NCBI GenBank assembly: GCA_022565355.1
Contig: JAIUMU010000002.1
Location: 434,001 to 498,000, forward strand
Origin: Idiomarina sp.
Lineage (GTDB): Bacteria > Pseudomonadota > Gammaproteobacteria > Enterobacterales > Alteromonadaceae
Length of the DNA stretch: 64,000 nucleotides
Direction: 5' to 3'
The notes beneath the pieces were generated by a model, which did not search any database, was not told the origin of the DNA, and saw only the letters and a list, made by a program, of their open reading frames with translations. Both the position numbers and the translations under genes were made by a program. Position 1 is the stretch's first letter. Each line of letters opens with the position of its first letter. Below, in pieces: positions 47,998 through 58,287 of the stretch.

Positions 47998-49368
47998 ATG
48001 AGAAAATTAGCGACGTTGTGTGCTTCGCTGGCCGTTGCCGGCGCACTTTTGATTTCACCTGCCGTAAGTGGCCAAGCATTTGCTAACTTTCCTGCTGCCG
48101 CTACCGACGAACGCGGCGTACCAACTCTTGCGCCAATGCTAGAAGAAGTAACGCCTGCGGTAGTGAATATTTCCGTACAAGGCAAACGGGTAACCCGCCA
48201 ACGCCTACCGGAAGCCTTTCGCTTTTTCTTTGGCCCCAACGCACCGCGCGAAGAAGTGCGCGAGCAACCATTTCAGGGGTTAGGTTCTGGCGTAATTATT
48301 GATGCCGAACAAGGCTATGTAGTAACCAACAATCACGTAATTAACGATGCCAACGAAATCACCGTTACCTTAAAAGATGGCCGCCAGTTTAGTGCCACCG
48401 TGCTGGGCCGCGATGAAGAATCGGATATCGCCCTATTACAACTCGAAAACCCGCGTAATTTAGTGCAAATCGAGATTGGTAACTCAGATCAGCTTCGCGT
48501 TGGTGATTTTGCCGTTGCCATTGGTAACCCATTTGGCCTCGGCCAAACCGTAACCTCGGGAATTATCTCGGCGCTTGGCCGCAGCGGCCTGGGTATCGAT
48601 CGCTTAGAGAACTTCATTCAAACTGATGCGGCCATTAATAGCGGCAACTCGGGTGGTGCGCTGGTAGATTTGCAGGGTAACTTAATTGGCATAAATACTG
48701 CCATTTTAGGTGCTGCAGGCGGCAACATCGGCATTGGCTTTGCTATTCCCGCCAACATGATGAAAAACCTTGTTGAGCAAATCGTAGAATTTGGTGAAGT
48801 GCGCCGGGGAGTGCTCGGTGTTCGTGGCGGTAATCTTACCCAAGAGCTAGCCGATGCTTTAGATATTAACCGCACTCAAGGCGCATGGGTAAGCGAAGTG
48901 GTGGAAGACAGTGCTGCAGCGAAAGCAGGTATTCAAGCTGGCGATGTGATTATCGCGCTGGACGGCACCACGGTATTCTCCTTTGCTGAACTGGCTGCGA
49001 AAGTAGGCACCATTGGCGCTGGCCGCACGGTAGAACTTACGTTGCTGCGCGATGGCAGCGAATTAACGGTAGCCGTTGAGTTAGATAAGCAACAAAGCCA
49101 ACAAATTGCCGCGGATACGCTTCATCCAGCCCTGCGTGGAGCCGAATTACGTGCCGATGATCGACAAGGCATACGTGTTACTGCGGTAGAAAGTGGCTCA
49201 CCCGCAGACCGCATTGGTTTACGTGAAAATGATGTGGTAATTGCAGTAAACCGGCAGCTGGTAAACAACGCCCGTGAGCTACAACAGGCCATAAGTGAAA
49301 CCAGTGGCGTAGTGGCATTAAACGTACGCCGCGGTAATTCTCAGCTGTATCTAGTGCTACCAAACTAA
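47998..49368 (+). CDS. degQ: DegQ/DegP-family periplasmic serine protease
   Basis: Periplasmic HtrA protease/chaperone (456 residues; E. coli DegQ has 455). Signal peptide to about residue 30, trypsin-like domain with the catalytic His in VVTNNHVIND, Asp in EESDIALLQL and Ser in GNSGGALVD, then two PDZ domains (about 265-350 and 370-456). Context (zapG-degQ-degS) favours DegQ. It is followed by degS after a 118-base gap with a GC-rich palindrome. Confidence 0.93.
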   Translation: MRKLATLCASLAVAGALLISPAVSGQAFANFPAAATDERGVPTLAPMLEEVTPAVVNISVQGKRVTRQRLPEAFRFFFGPNAPREEVREQPFQGLGSGVIIDAEQGYVVTNNHVINDANEITVTLKDGRQFSATVLGRDEESDIALLQLENPRNLVQIEIGNSDQLRVGDFAVAIGNPFGLGQTVTSGIISALGRSGLGIDRLENFIQTDAAINSGNSGGALVDLQGNLIGINTAILGAAGGNIGIGFAIPANMMKNLVEQIVEFGEVRRGVLGVRGGNLTQELADALDINRTQGAWVSEVVEDSAAAKAGIQAGDVIIALDGTTVFSFAELAAKVGTIGAGRTVELTLLRDGSELTVAVELDKQQSQQIAADTLHPALRGAELRADDRQGIRVTAVESGSPADRIGLRENDVVIAVNRQLVNNARELQQAISETSGVVALNVRRGNSQLYLVLPN

Positions 49369-49401
49369 GCTTATACAACAACAACTAAGCTATTAGAGGG
49401 G

Positions 49402-49430
49402 ATACGCCGGCTCTATCCGAGCCGGCGTAT
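49402..49430 (+). terminator. GC-rich palindrome between degQ and degS
   Basis: ATACGCCGGCTC and GAGCCGGCGTAT form a perfect 12-bp stem with a TATCC loop. There is no strong T tract after it (TCCTGTTATATT), so it may be a weak terminator, an mRNA-stabilising hairpin, or both. Confidence 0.5.
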
Positions 49431-49486
49431 TCCTGTTATATTAATCGTTAAATTCTACTCCATAGAACTAGCGATCAATAACCAAA

Positions 49487-50578
49487 ATGAAGCCAAACAC
49501 TGGGCAGGCGGGAAGCCGCAAATCAATTCGTTTTAGCCAGCTATTGCTGCAATATATCGTTAAACCAGCGTTGCTGGGCTTGATTGTTGCCGCTATTGTG
49601 TTGTGGTTCATGAACCGGCCGAATCCTGAAAGCGTATTCCCAGAACCGCCAGCAAATTCCGATGTAATGAGCTTTTCTAGCGCCTTCGAGCGCGCGGCGC
49701 CGGCAGTAGTAAATATTTATACCACCCAATCTATTCGCGATACGCGGGTGCGTAATCGCCCTGCTACGGCAATGCGTTTGGGCTCTGGCATCATCATGGA
49801 GAGCCGCGGCTATATTCTTACCGCATTACATGTGGTGCAAGATGTGGATCAAATTGAAGTGGCGTTGCAAGATGGGCGTATATTCGGTGCGCAATTGGTG
49901 GGAAGCGATACACTCACCGATTTGGCCGTATTGCGAATTGATGCATCGAACCTACCTACCATTGCCGTAAACGAAAGCTACACTCCGCGCGCTGGCGATA
50001 TTGTGCTGGCGATTGGTAACCCCTACAACCTAGGGCAAACCGTTACCCAAGGCATTATCTCCGCAACCGGCCGCATTAGTTTAGGCAGTGCCTATGCCGA
50101 GTTTATTCAAATGGATGCCGCGATTAACGAAGGAAACTCCGGTGGAGCTGTAGTGAACAGCCGTGGCGAACTGGTAGGTATTGCCAGCGCTTCGTACCAA
50201 GCAGAATACAGCAGCCGCGGTTCGCAAGGCATTTACTTTGCCCTTTCCTACCCCCTTGCGCAGCGCATTATGCGTCAGCTAATTAGCGAAGGTACGGTAA
50301 CACGCGGCTATCTCGGTATCGTAGCCGGGCAGTATTATAGCGATGATTTCTCTACCCGCGGTTTACGAGTAGACGAAGTAGACGACCAGGGGCCAGCATG
50401 GCGCGCGGGCTTACGGCCAGGTGATTTTATTTTTGAAATTGGTGGCCAAGCAGTTACTTCTGTAAACCAAGGCCTTGATTTAGTGGCAGAAGCGAAACCC
50501 GGCAGTGCGCTGGATATTCGTTTTTATCGTGGTAATCGGGAAATGGAAGTGCAGGTAATTCTAGAGAAGTTGCAGTAG
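49487..50578 (+). CDS. degS: DegS, membrane-anchored site-1 protease of the sigma-E pathway
   Basis: HtrA-family protease (363 residues) held in the inner membrane by an N-terminal segment (about residues 22-43, VKPALLGLIVAAIVLWF). The periplasmic protease domain has His in ILTALHVVQD, Asp in TLTDLAVLRI and Ser in EGNSGGAVV, followed by a single PDZ domain. In enterics DegS senses misfolded outer-membrane proteins through the PDZ domain and cuts the anti-sigma factor RseA; the rseA/rpoE locus is outside this window. Confidence 0.94.
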   Translation: MKPNTGQAGSRKSIRFSQLLLQYIVKPALLGLIVAAIVLWFMNRPNPESVFPEPPANSDVMSFSSAFERAAPAVVNIYTTQSIRDTRVRNRPATAMRLGSGIIMESRGYILTALHVVQDVDQIEVALQDGRIFGAQLVGSDTLTDLAVLRIDASNLPTIAVNESYTPRAGDIVLAIGNPYNLGQTVTQGIISATGRISLGSAYAEFIQMDAAINEGNSGGAVVNSRGELVGIASASYQAEYSSRGSQGIYFALSYPLAQRIMRQLISEGTVTRGYLGIVAGQYYSDDFSTRGLRVDEVDDQGPAWRAGLRPGDFIFEIGGQAVTSVNQGLDLVAEAKPGSALDIRFYRGNREMEVQVILEKLQ

Positions 50579-50594
50579 CGGCATTGCTGCCGCT
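50577..50594. terminator. Weak hairpin after degS
   Basis: AGCGGCA and TGCCGCT pair around a TTGC loop, overlapping the degS stop codon. No T tract follows on either strand, so a terminator role for degS or convergent murA is uncertain. Confidence 0.25.
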
Positions 50595-50634
50595 TACACT
50601 GCTATCGCCTGAGGCCTAAGGCTTATCCTTCGTG

Positions 50635-52216
<1,582 letters not shown>

Positions 52217-52237
52217 AACTTATAATTAGGTTAGTAA

Positions 52238-52558
52238 TTAGGGGGCTGATTTCGATTCTGCATAGCTTAACGAAAGCAGCTCAGTAACGCCACTCACCTC
52301 GGCAAACTGGCGCAGCTGAGTGTGAATATTCTGCAAAGATAATTCCCGATTTTGCTCACCTAACTCGGCTTTTACCTGAATAAGAAAGGCTAAACCTGCA
52401 GAATCCACTTGCTCAACACCTGCTAAATCGATGTTTACATCGCCCGAAGTGCCAAGCCAATCGCTACGCGAACGCCATGCAGCGCCCACGTGATCGCGAT
52501 CTAAAGGCCCGCTCACCATTACAGTACCGTTGTTTTCTATTAGCTCGAGTTTTGCCAT
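52238..52558 (-). CDS. mlaB: MlaB, STAS-domain subunit of the Mla transporter
   Basis: A 106-residue STAS protein that binds MlaF in the MlaFEDB phospholipid ABC transporter. The loop VEQVDSAGLAFLIQVKAEL carries Ser where E. coli MlaB has the functionally important Thr. I start at ATG 52558 (MAKLELIENNG), four bases after the mlaD stop; a start at 52570 is possible. In E. coli mlaC lies between mlaD and mlaB; here nothing intervenes. Confidence 0.9.
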   Translation of the reverse strand: MAKLELIENNGTVMVSGPLDRDHVGAAWRSRSDWLGTSGDVNIDLAGVEQVDSAGLAFLIQVKAELGEQNRELSLQNIHTQLRQFAEVSGVTELLSLSYAESKSAP

Positions 52559-52562
52559 TTGC

Positions 52563-53030
52563 TTAATCATTACCTTGGCTGAACAAGAATTGGCCAATTA
52601 GGTTCTCTAACACCATGGCCGAATTGGTATGGTAAATCGTGTCACCATTTTCTAGCACAAAAATATCATCATCCATAAAGCCAGGCTCTAAGCCCACATA
52701 CTGCTCACCGAGTAGGCCAGAAGTAAGAATAGATGCGGTGCTGGTTTCTGGAAAGCCAGAGTATTCTTTGCTAATTCTGAGCTCTACAACCGGTTCAAAA
52801 AACTCTTTATCTAGGGTAATGCTCGCTACTCGGCCAACCACAACGCCGCCAACTTTCACTGGTGAGCGCACTTTCAAGCCGCCAATATTATCGAACTTCG
52901 CGTACAGGGTGTAGGTTTCACCCCGAGTTGAACTCGATTGATTTGCTACTTGCATGGCTAAAAATACGAGAGCCGCAATGGCTACCGAAATGAAAATACC
53001 TACCATTAATTCAATTTTACGCGCTTCCAT
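52563..53030 (-). CDS. mlaD: MlaD, MCE-domain subunit of the Mla transporter
   Basis: A 155-residue inner-membrane protein with one N-terminal membrane segment (about 7-26, LMVGIFISVAIAALVFLAM) and one MCE domain (about 38-118, TYTLYAKFDNIGGLKVRSPV). It forms the periplasmic hexameric ring through which lipids pass. The C-terminal helix (MVLENLIGQFLFSQ) is present, and the protein ends there, somewhat shorter than E. coli MlaD (183). It follows mlaE by 3 bases. Confidence 0.95.
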   Translation of the reverse strand: MEARKIELMVGIFISVAIAALVFLAMQVANQSSSTRGETYTLYAKFDNIGGLKVRSPVKVGGVVVGRVASITLDKEFFEPVVELRISKEYSGFPETSTASILTSGLLGEQYVGLEPGFMDDDIFVLENGDTIYHTNSAMVLENLIGQFLFSQGND

Positions 53031-53033
53031 AAA

Positions 53034-53807
53034 TCACCCAAACATCAATGCTGTTAAAACAAAATCCAATCCCAATACCGCTAACGAGCTATACACAACC
53101 GTTTGTGTGGTTGCAGCACTTATGCCCGGAGAGGTTGGTTCCGCGGTGTAGCCTTTATATAACGCAATCCATGTAACTACGATGGCGAATACAACACTTT
53201 TAATAAAGCCATTCATTACATCGTGGCGCCATTCAACACTGGCCTGCATCACCGACCAAAATGCGCCATCATCAACGCCAAGCCATTGCACACCCACGAT
53301 AAAGCCACCGTAAATACCAATAGCGCTGAACATAAATGCAAGGAGTGGCATACTGATTAAGCCGGCCCAAAAGCGCGGTGCTACTACTCGGCGCAGTGGG
53401 TCTACTGCCATCATTTCTAAACTAGAGAGCTGCTCTGTTGCGCGCATTAGGCCAATTTCAGCAGTAAGCGCCGAACCAGCTCTACCGGCAAATAACAACG
53501 CGGTAACTACCGGCCCCAATTCTCGTAGCAACGATAGTGCCACCATTGGGCCGAGCGCTTGTTCTGCGCCAAAATCCACCAAAATAGTGTAGCCCTGCAG
53601 CCCCAGCACCATGCCAATGAACAGGCCGGAGATAAGAATAATGAGCATCGATTGCACGCCCACTACATACAGTTGCCGCAACAGTAATGGAAACATCTTC
53701 CGCGGCTGTGGTTTTCCTACCAGCGCTTGGAATAACATAATTGAAGCGCCGCCTACTCCACGCACTGTATTCAGGGTATTACGGCCAATATCTATAAAAA
53801 ACTTCAT
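53034..53807 (-). CDS. mlaE: MlaE, permease subunit of the Mla transporter
   Basis: A 257-residue inner-membrane permease with about five hydrophobic segments. The MlaE signature [20 protein letters not shown] and the following [18 protein letters not shown] are conserved. It forms the membrane channel of MlaFEDB. The gene overlaps mlaF by 4 bases. Confidence 0.97.
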   Translation of the reverse strand: MKFFIDIGRNTLNTVRGVGGASIMLFQALVGKPQPRKMFPLLLRQLYVVGVQSMLIILISGLFIGMVLGLQGYTILVDFGAEQALGPMVALSLLRELGPVVTALLFAGRAGSALTAEIGLMRATEQLSSLEMMAVDPLRRVVAPRFWAGLISMPLLAFMFSAIGIYGGFIVGVQWLGVDDGAFWSVMQASVEWRHDVMNGFIKSVVFAIVVTWIALYKGYTAEPTSPGISAATTQTVVYSSLAVLGLDFVLTALMFG

Positions 53808-54607
53808 GGTTTACCGCCCCCCAATAGATCAGCGTTGTATCCGTTCGCTGCGTAATGGAACGGAACTGGGCCATCGGGTTCGCCATACATAAACTGATGC
53901 ACCAGTGGATTCCCTTCCTGTTTCAATTGCTCTGGGCTGCCTTGGGCAACGATAGTTTTGTTGGCCATAATGCACACGTGATCGGCGATGCTCATTACTT
54001 CATGAATATCGTGCGAAACCACGATAGAGGTAAGCCCCAGCGTACTATTTAACGAACGAATTAATTTCACTAGTACACCCATGGAAATTGGGTCTTGGCC
54101 AGCAAAAGGTTCATCGTACATAATTAATTCAGGGTCTAACGCAATGGAACGCGCAAGCGCTGCACGGCGTGCCATGCCACCGGAAAGCTCACTTGGAAAT
54201 AAATTGCCAGCGCCGCGTAAGCCTACGGCTTGCAACTTCATTTTCACTACCGTAGCAATAATGTTCGCAGGCAAATCGGTGTGTTCGCGTAACGGGAAAG
54301 CAATATTGTCAAACACGGTCATGTCGCTGAATAGCGCACCACTTTGAAACAACATGCTCATGCGCTTGCGCACATTAAACAGCTGATTCCTGCCGAGTTT
54401 ATTGATTTCGTAATCCGCAAACTTAATGGAGCCACTTTGCGGCTTTAATTGCCCGCCTATCAGGCGCAATAATGTAGTTTTACCGCAGCCACTAGGCCCC
54501 ATAATTGCGGTTACTTTGCCACGTGGTACTTGCAAACTAACGCCTTCATAAATAGACGTATCACCACGTTTAAAATAAACATCTTCTACTGTTACTAAAT
54601 TATCCAC
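53804..54607 (-). CDS. mlaF: MlaF, ATPase subunit of the Mla transporter
   Basis: ABC ATPase (267 residues; E. coli MlaF 269) that powers phospholipid movement between the membranes. Walker A is [18 protein letters not shown], the signature [16 protein letters not shown], and Walker [16 protein letters not shown] start at GTG 54607 ([14 protein letters not shown]), with AGAGG six bases upstream and matching the family length; an ATG at 54685 would add 26 residues. A TetR-type regulator gene lies 205 bases upstream on the same strand. Confidence 0.95.
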   Translation of the reverse strand: MDNLVTVEDVYFKRGDTSIYEGVSLQVPRGKVTAIMGPSGCGKTTLLRLIGGQLKPQSGSIKFADYEINKLGRNQLFNVRKRMSMLFQSGALFSDMTVFDNIAFPLREHTDLPANIIATVVKMKLQAVGLRGAGNLFPSELSGGMARRAALARSIALDPELIMYDEPFAGQDPISMGVLVKLIRSLNSTLGLTSIVVSHDIHEVMSIADHVCIMANKTIVAQGSPEQLKQEGNPLVHQFMYGEPDGPVPFHYAANGYNADLLGGGKP

Positions 54608-54812
54608 AATTTGCCTCTTACTCGTAGGCCGATTGGCGCTTACAGCAAACACACTGCCTTCGCTTAACCACTTTAGCGCTGCCACTTTCCAGAATATTAA
54701 ATTGGTGCGTATTGTAATTGATTACAGAAATTCTGTGAGCCGGCATCATAGCACTGAACTAAGATACCGCCAAAGTGCTATTCACCGGATTTATTTGCTT
54801 CGGGCATTTCTA

Positions 54813-55394
54813 TTACTTGTTTGCGTTGTAGGTATCTTCATCGAGCAAGGCTACGATTTCTTTACCAAACTCTGCGCACTGGGCCTCTGTTTCACACTCA
54901 ATTAAACCCAACTGGCGCATTAACCGATGGCCGATGGTTGCTTTCCACGCTACGCGCGCTCGTGCACCACCTACCTTACTGTTATCCAAACGCGCAGAAA
55001 GTTCCGTATATTTGTGTTTTATTGGATCTAATAAACTTGGATTACTGGCTACCGCAGCCAAAATCGCACTATCCACGGCTAGCATTTCATGGGGCTCGGA
55101 AAGTTCGGCAATAATCATGGCTTTTAAATCTGCATCGGGCCCTGTAATTTCGCCTTTCGCTAAAATGGCCCCAGTACGCTGCTCGCGAGCCTCAATGTAA
55201 CGCTCTAGCATTGCCATAATTAACACTTCTTTACTGGCAAAATGATACAACAACCCGCCTTTACTAATCCCTGTTTTCTCTGTGAGTGCATCAAAAGTAA
55301 GATGCGAAGCGCCGCGCTCTTGTACCAGCAACTCTGCCTTTTCAAGAATAAATTCACGCTTACTTGGGCGCCCCCCACGATTTGAACTTGTCAT
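54813..55394 (-). CDS. TetR-family transcriptional regulator
   Basis: A 193-residue regulator with an N-terminal TetR helix-turn-helix (about residues 10-58: FILEKAELLVQERG, then TEKTGISKGGLLYHFASKE). The C-terminal ligand domain resembles the TetR_C_37-like type by general look only; the ligand is unknown. The gene lies between mlaF and kdsD, a position held by yrbG in E. coli. A palindromic operator candidate lies 20 bases before the ATG, which follows GGAGAG. Control of itself is likely; control of mla or of the divergent kdsD operon is inference. Confidence 0.9.
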   Translation of the reverse strand: MTSSNRGGRPSKREFILEKAELLVQERGASHLTFDALTEKTGISKGGLLYHFASKEVLIMAMLERYIEAREQRTGAILAKGEITGPDADLKAMIIAELSEPHEMLAVDSAILAAVASNPSLLDPIKHKYTELSARLDNSKVGGARARVAWKATIGHRLMRQLGLIECETEAQCAEFGKEIVALLDEDTYNANK

Positions 55395-55413
55395 TACTTG
55401 CTCTCCAAATAAA

Positions 55414-55439
55414 ACCGTCTGTACGGTACATTAATGTAC
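55414..55439. promoter_or_regulatory. Operator candidate for the TetR-type regulator
   Basis: Two overlapping inverted repeats: ACCGTCTGTACGGT (55414-55427) and the perfect GTACATTAATGTAC (55426-55439). Such paired GTAC-type palindromes close upstream of a TetR-family gene are typical autoregulatory sites. The region also precedes the divergent kdsD operon by about 130 bases. Confidence 0.65.
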
Positions 55440-55570
55440 GCGAGTTTTCCGTTCAAGCCATTGCGCTAGTGTAGAATCGCGCACACAATAGCTGAATTCG
55501 TTGGTAGCAGTGATATACTGCAGCCATTAATATGCTTTTAGGTATACTGAAAAAAACACAGGATAGACCA

Positions 55571-56563
55571 ATGTCTGAACATGTTTCGCCTGCATCGAAA
55601 GAAGGCTTTATCTGGCAAGGTAAGCGCGTACTCGAAATCGAGCAGGCTGCGATTGCCGCTCTAGCGGAAGCAATTAACCAAGATTTCGCGGCGGCATGCG
55701 CGCTATTGTTGCGCTGCAAAGGCCGTATCGTGGTTACTGGCATGGGTAAATCAGGCCATATTGGTGGCAAAATAGCGGCCACATTAGCAAGCACCGGCTC
55801 TCCTGCATTCTTCGTGCATCCGGGTGAAGCTAGCCATGGTGATCTGGGTATGATTACCCCGCAAGATACCGTAATCGCCATCTCAAATTCTGGCGAAACC
55901 AACGAAGTTCTCAATATTTTACCGGTAATTAAGCGCTTAGGTGTACCACTCGTGGCCCTTACTGGCAAACCTGGTTCTACATTGGCCAGCCTTGCTGATG
56001 TGCATTTAAACGTAGCGGTGGCAGAAGAAGCCTGCCCACTAGGCTTAGCGCCTACTGCAAGCACTACGGCTACCCTAGTAATGGGCGATGCGTTAGCAGT
56101 GGCACTGTTACACGCGCGTGGTTTTACCGCCGATGATTTTGCCCTTTCCCACCCTGGCGGCAGCCTTGGTAAGCGTTTGTTACTGCGGGTAAGCGATATT
56201 ATGCATAGCCATGAACGCACCCCCAAAGTACCCGCCAGCGCCATTATTACCGAAGCATTGCTAGAAATTTCTCAAAAGGGCCTTGGCATGACCACCGTTG
56301 TGGATGATCAAGATCGTTTGCTCGGCTTATTTACCGATGGTGATTTACGGCGCATTCTTGATCAGCGGGTAGACATTCATAACACCACCATTGATACGGT
56401 AATGACCAAGGGCGGCATAACCGCAGCGCCGGAAACCTTAGCCGCGGAAGCGTTAAAGCTCATGGAAAGCCGCAAAATTAATGGCCTTATCGTGCTAGAT
56501 AAAGAACAGCGCGTGGTAGGCGCGTTCAACATGCATGATTTACTGCGGGCGGGGGTAATGTAA
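55571..56563 (+). CDS. kdsD: D-arabinose-5-phosphate isomerase
   Basis: Converts ribulose-5-phosphate to arabinose-5-phosphate, the first step toward Kdo for LPS. The protein has 330 residues (E. coli KdsD 328). SIS domain with GMGKSGHIGGKIAATLASTG near residue 60 and ISNSGETNEVLNILP, catalytic-site HPGEASHGDLG, then two CBS domains (about 205-330). The ATG at 55571 follows AGGA eight bases upstream; the longer frame from 55532 is not needed. First gene of the kds-lpt-rpoN run. Confidence 0.97.
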   Translation: MSEHVSPASKEGFIWQGKRVLEIEQAAIAALAEAINQDFAAACALLLRCKGRIVVTGMGKSGHIGGKIAATLASTGSPAFFVHPGEASHGDLGMITPQDTVIAISNSGETNEVLNILPVIKRLGVPLVALTGKPGSTLASLADVHLNVAVAEEACPLGLAPTASTTATLVMGDALAVALLHARGFTADDFALSHPGGSLGKRLLLRVSDIMHSHERTPKVPASAIITEALLEISQKGLGMTTVVDDQDRLLGLFTDGDLRRILDQRVDIHNTTIDTVMTKGGITAAPETLAAEALKLMESRKINGLIVLDKEQRVVGAFNMHDLLRAGVM

Positions 56564-57141
56564 TGGCTACGCATTTCAATGCAGCGCAAGAATACGTGAG
56601 CACCTGGTATGGTGATATTCACCAAGCGTTAATGGCTAAATTCGCCAACACCAAACTGCTGGTGTGTGATGTGGATGGCGTTTTTTCCGATGGCCGTATT
56701 TATCTCGGCAATTCTGGCGAAGAATTAAAAGCATTTCATACGCGCGATGGTTTGGGAGTAAAAGCATTAATTACTGCCGGCATTCAAGTTGCGGTAATTA
56801 CTGGCCGCGAATCCGCTATTGTTGAAAATAGAATGCGGGCACTTGGCGTGCAGCATATTTTCCAAGGCCAGCATAATAAACAACAAGCGCTAGAAAGCAT
56901 TTGGCAGGCCACGGGTATTGCCAGCGATGCTACCGCCAGTGTGGGTGATGATTTACCCGACCTACCACTATTGCAGGCCTCAGGCCTTGCGCTAAGCGTG
57001 TTTGATGGCCATCCGCAAGTGCAACAGCAGGCTGATTACGTTACTCAGCAGCGCGGCGGTTTCGGTGCAGTGCGTGAACTGGCGGATATTATTCTTCTTA
57101 GCCAAGGGTTGTTACATCAGGTGCAGGAGAGCAGTACGTGA
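56563..57141 (+). CDS. kdsC: Kdo-8-phosphate phosphatase
   Basis: HAD-family phosphatase (192 residues) that releases Kdo from Kdo-8-P. The nucleophile motif LLVCDVDGVFSDGRIY near residue 31, VITGRESAIVENR, and VGDDLPDLPLL are the HAD motifs. It shares one base with kdsD (TAATG) and overlaps lptC by 4 bases. Confidence 0.97.
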   Translation: MATHFNAAQEYVSTWYGDIHQALMAKFANTKLLVCDVDGVFSDGRIYLGNSGEELKAFHTRDGLGVKALITAGIQVAVITGRESAIVENRMRALGVQHIFQGQHNKQQALESIWQATGIASDATASVGDDLPDLPLLQASGLALSVFDGHPQVQQQADYVTQQRGGFGAVRELADIILLSQGLLHQVQESST

Positions 57142-57731
57142 ATCGGCGTAGCCTGATCATTCTTGCCATAGTGGCGGCTGCCATCGGCATATTTTTATGG
57201 AATGTATTTCATGAACCAGAGCGCGCCGATACCGGTGATGCCTCTGAGCAACTGATACCAGATTTCACCGCCATTGGTTTGGAAACCAAGGTGTTTGAAT
57301 CCGATGGCAGGTTGGCGCAACAAATTCGTGCGGAACGAATGGCGCACTTTAGTGCCTTAAACCTTACTGAACTAACCAAGCCGCAGTACGTTAACTTTCT
57401 GCCGGAAGAACGGGCGAGCGCTGACGAAACCGGCACCATTTGGGAAGTTTCTGCGGATCATGGCCGCTATTACGAAGGCGAGCGCCTTGAGCTGGAAGCC
57501 AACGTAATCATACTAAACCGTTCGAATACAGGATATATTAATGAAATCACAACAGATTTCATTAATATCGATTTACCAACCCGTACTATGCACACCGATG
57601 CTCCCGTGGTTATTCAAGGCCAACAGTTTACGGTACGGGGTGATGGTATGCGCGTTAATTTAGAAGCACAGCAAATGGAGCTGATTCACCATGTTGAAAC
57701 CATTTACCGCCCTCGCCCTCGCCAGCCTTAG
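57138..57731 (+). CDS. lptC: LptC, inner-membrane LPS transport protein
   Basis: Bitopic protein (197 residues) of the Lpt bridge that receives LPS from LptB2FG and hands it to LptA. One membrane segment at about residues 5-22 (LIILAIVAAAIGIFLWNV) and a periplasmic beta-jellyroll (about 45-190). Start is GTG 57138 within the GTGA overlap with kdsC. The C-terminal VETIYRPRPR is nearly repeated at the end of LptA. lptA begins inside its last 41 bases. Confidence 0.95.
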   Translation: MNRRSLIILAIVAAAIGIFLWNVFHEPERADTGDASEQLIPDFTAIGLETKVFESDGRLAQQIRAERMAHFSALNLTELTKPQYVNFLPEERASADETGTIWEVSADHGRYYEGERLELEANVIILNRSNTGYINEITTDFINIDLPTRTMHTDAPVVIQGQQFTVRGDGMRVNLEAQQMELIHHVETIYRPRPRQP

Positions 57732-58233
57732 CTTGCTGCTTGTTGCCAATACAGCGTTCGCGCAATCAAGCACGTTGGAGCGCGATTTTGCCCAAGATAT
57801 GCGGGTATTAGCAGACAATAGCCTATTTGATTCTGGCGATGGCATTTACCGGGCCAGTGGCAATGTGCGTATTAGCCAAGGCAGTATGCTAATTACTGCG
57901 CATACACTAGAAATTACCGGCACCGATCCAAACTCTAATGAGGCCGAGCTATTTGTTCTTGAAGGTAGCAATGGCGAACCCGCCACCTACGAGCAGGAAA
58001 TTGACGAGGGTTTTATTGTAAACGCCCACGCCCAGCGCATTGAATATGATGCTACTGAACGTGTGTTACGTTTATTTGGTGCCGCCGAGTTGTTTCAAGA
58101 TGGTAACCTGGTGCGGGCAGAAAGCATTGTGTACAACGTTGAACAGAAACAGGTTAGCGCAACTCGTGGTGAAGAAGGGCAAGTAGAAACCATCTTCCGC
58201 CCCCGGCCGCGTACCGAGCAACAAAATCCATAA
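57691..58233 (+). CDS. lptA: LptA, periplasmic LPS-binding bridge protein
   Basis: Periplasmic protein (180 residues; E. coli LptA 185) that polymerises into the beta-jellyroll bridge carrying LPS to LptDE. Signal peptide with cleavage after AFA (about residue 24), then the OstA domain (DNSLFDSGDGIYRASGNVRI onward). ATG 57691 follows GGAG by ten bases and overlaps lptC by 41 bases. It ends VETIFRPRPR plus a short polar tail. Confidence 0.95.
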   Translation: MLKPFTALALASLSLLLVANTAFAQSSTLERDFAQDMRVLADNSLFDSGDGIYRASGNVRISQGSMLITAHTLEITGTDPNSNEAELFVLEGSNGEPATYEQEIDEGFIVNAHAQRIEYDATERVLRLFGAAELFQDGNLVRAESIVYNVEQKQVSATRGEEGQVETIFRPRPRTEQQNP

Positions 58234-58287
58234 GCGTACCGATAACCTCGTTATCAACATCCGTATTGAAAGTGAGCAAAGTTAATC

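Noticed and set aside
55453-56244. A 263-codon open frame on the minus strand opposite kdsD
   Set aside because: Antisense to kdsD over most of its length, with Ser/Pro/Ala-rich composition typical of a shadow frame.
58241-58255. Short palindrome GATAAC-CTC-GTTATC before lptB
   Set aside because: Only six-base arms, AT-rich, no T tract and no regulator known to me with this site; likely chance.
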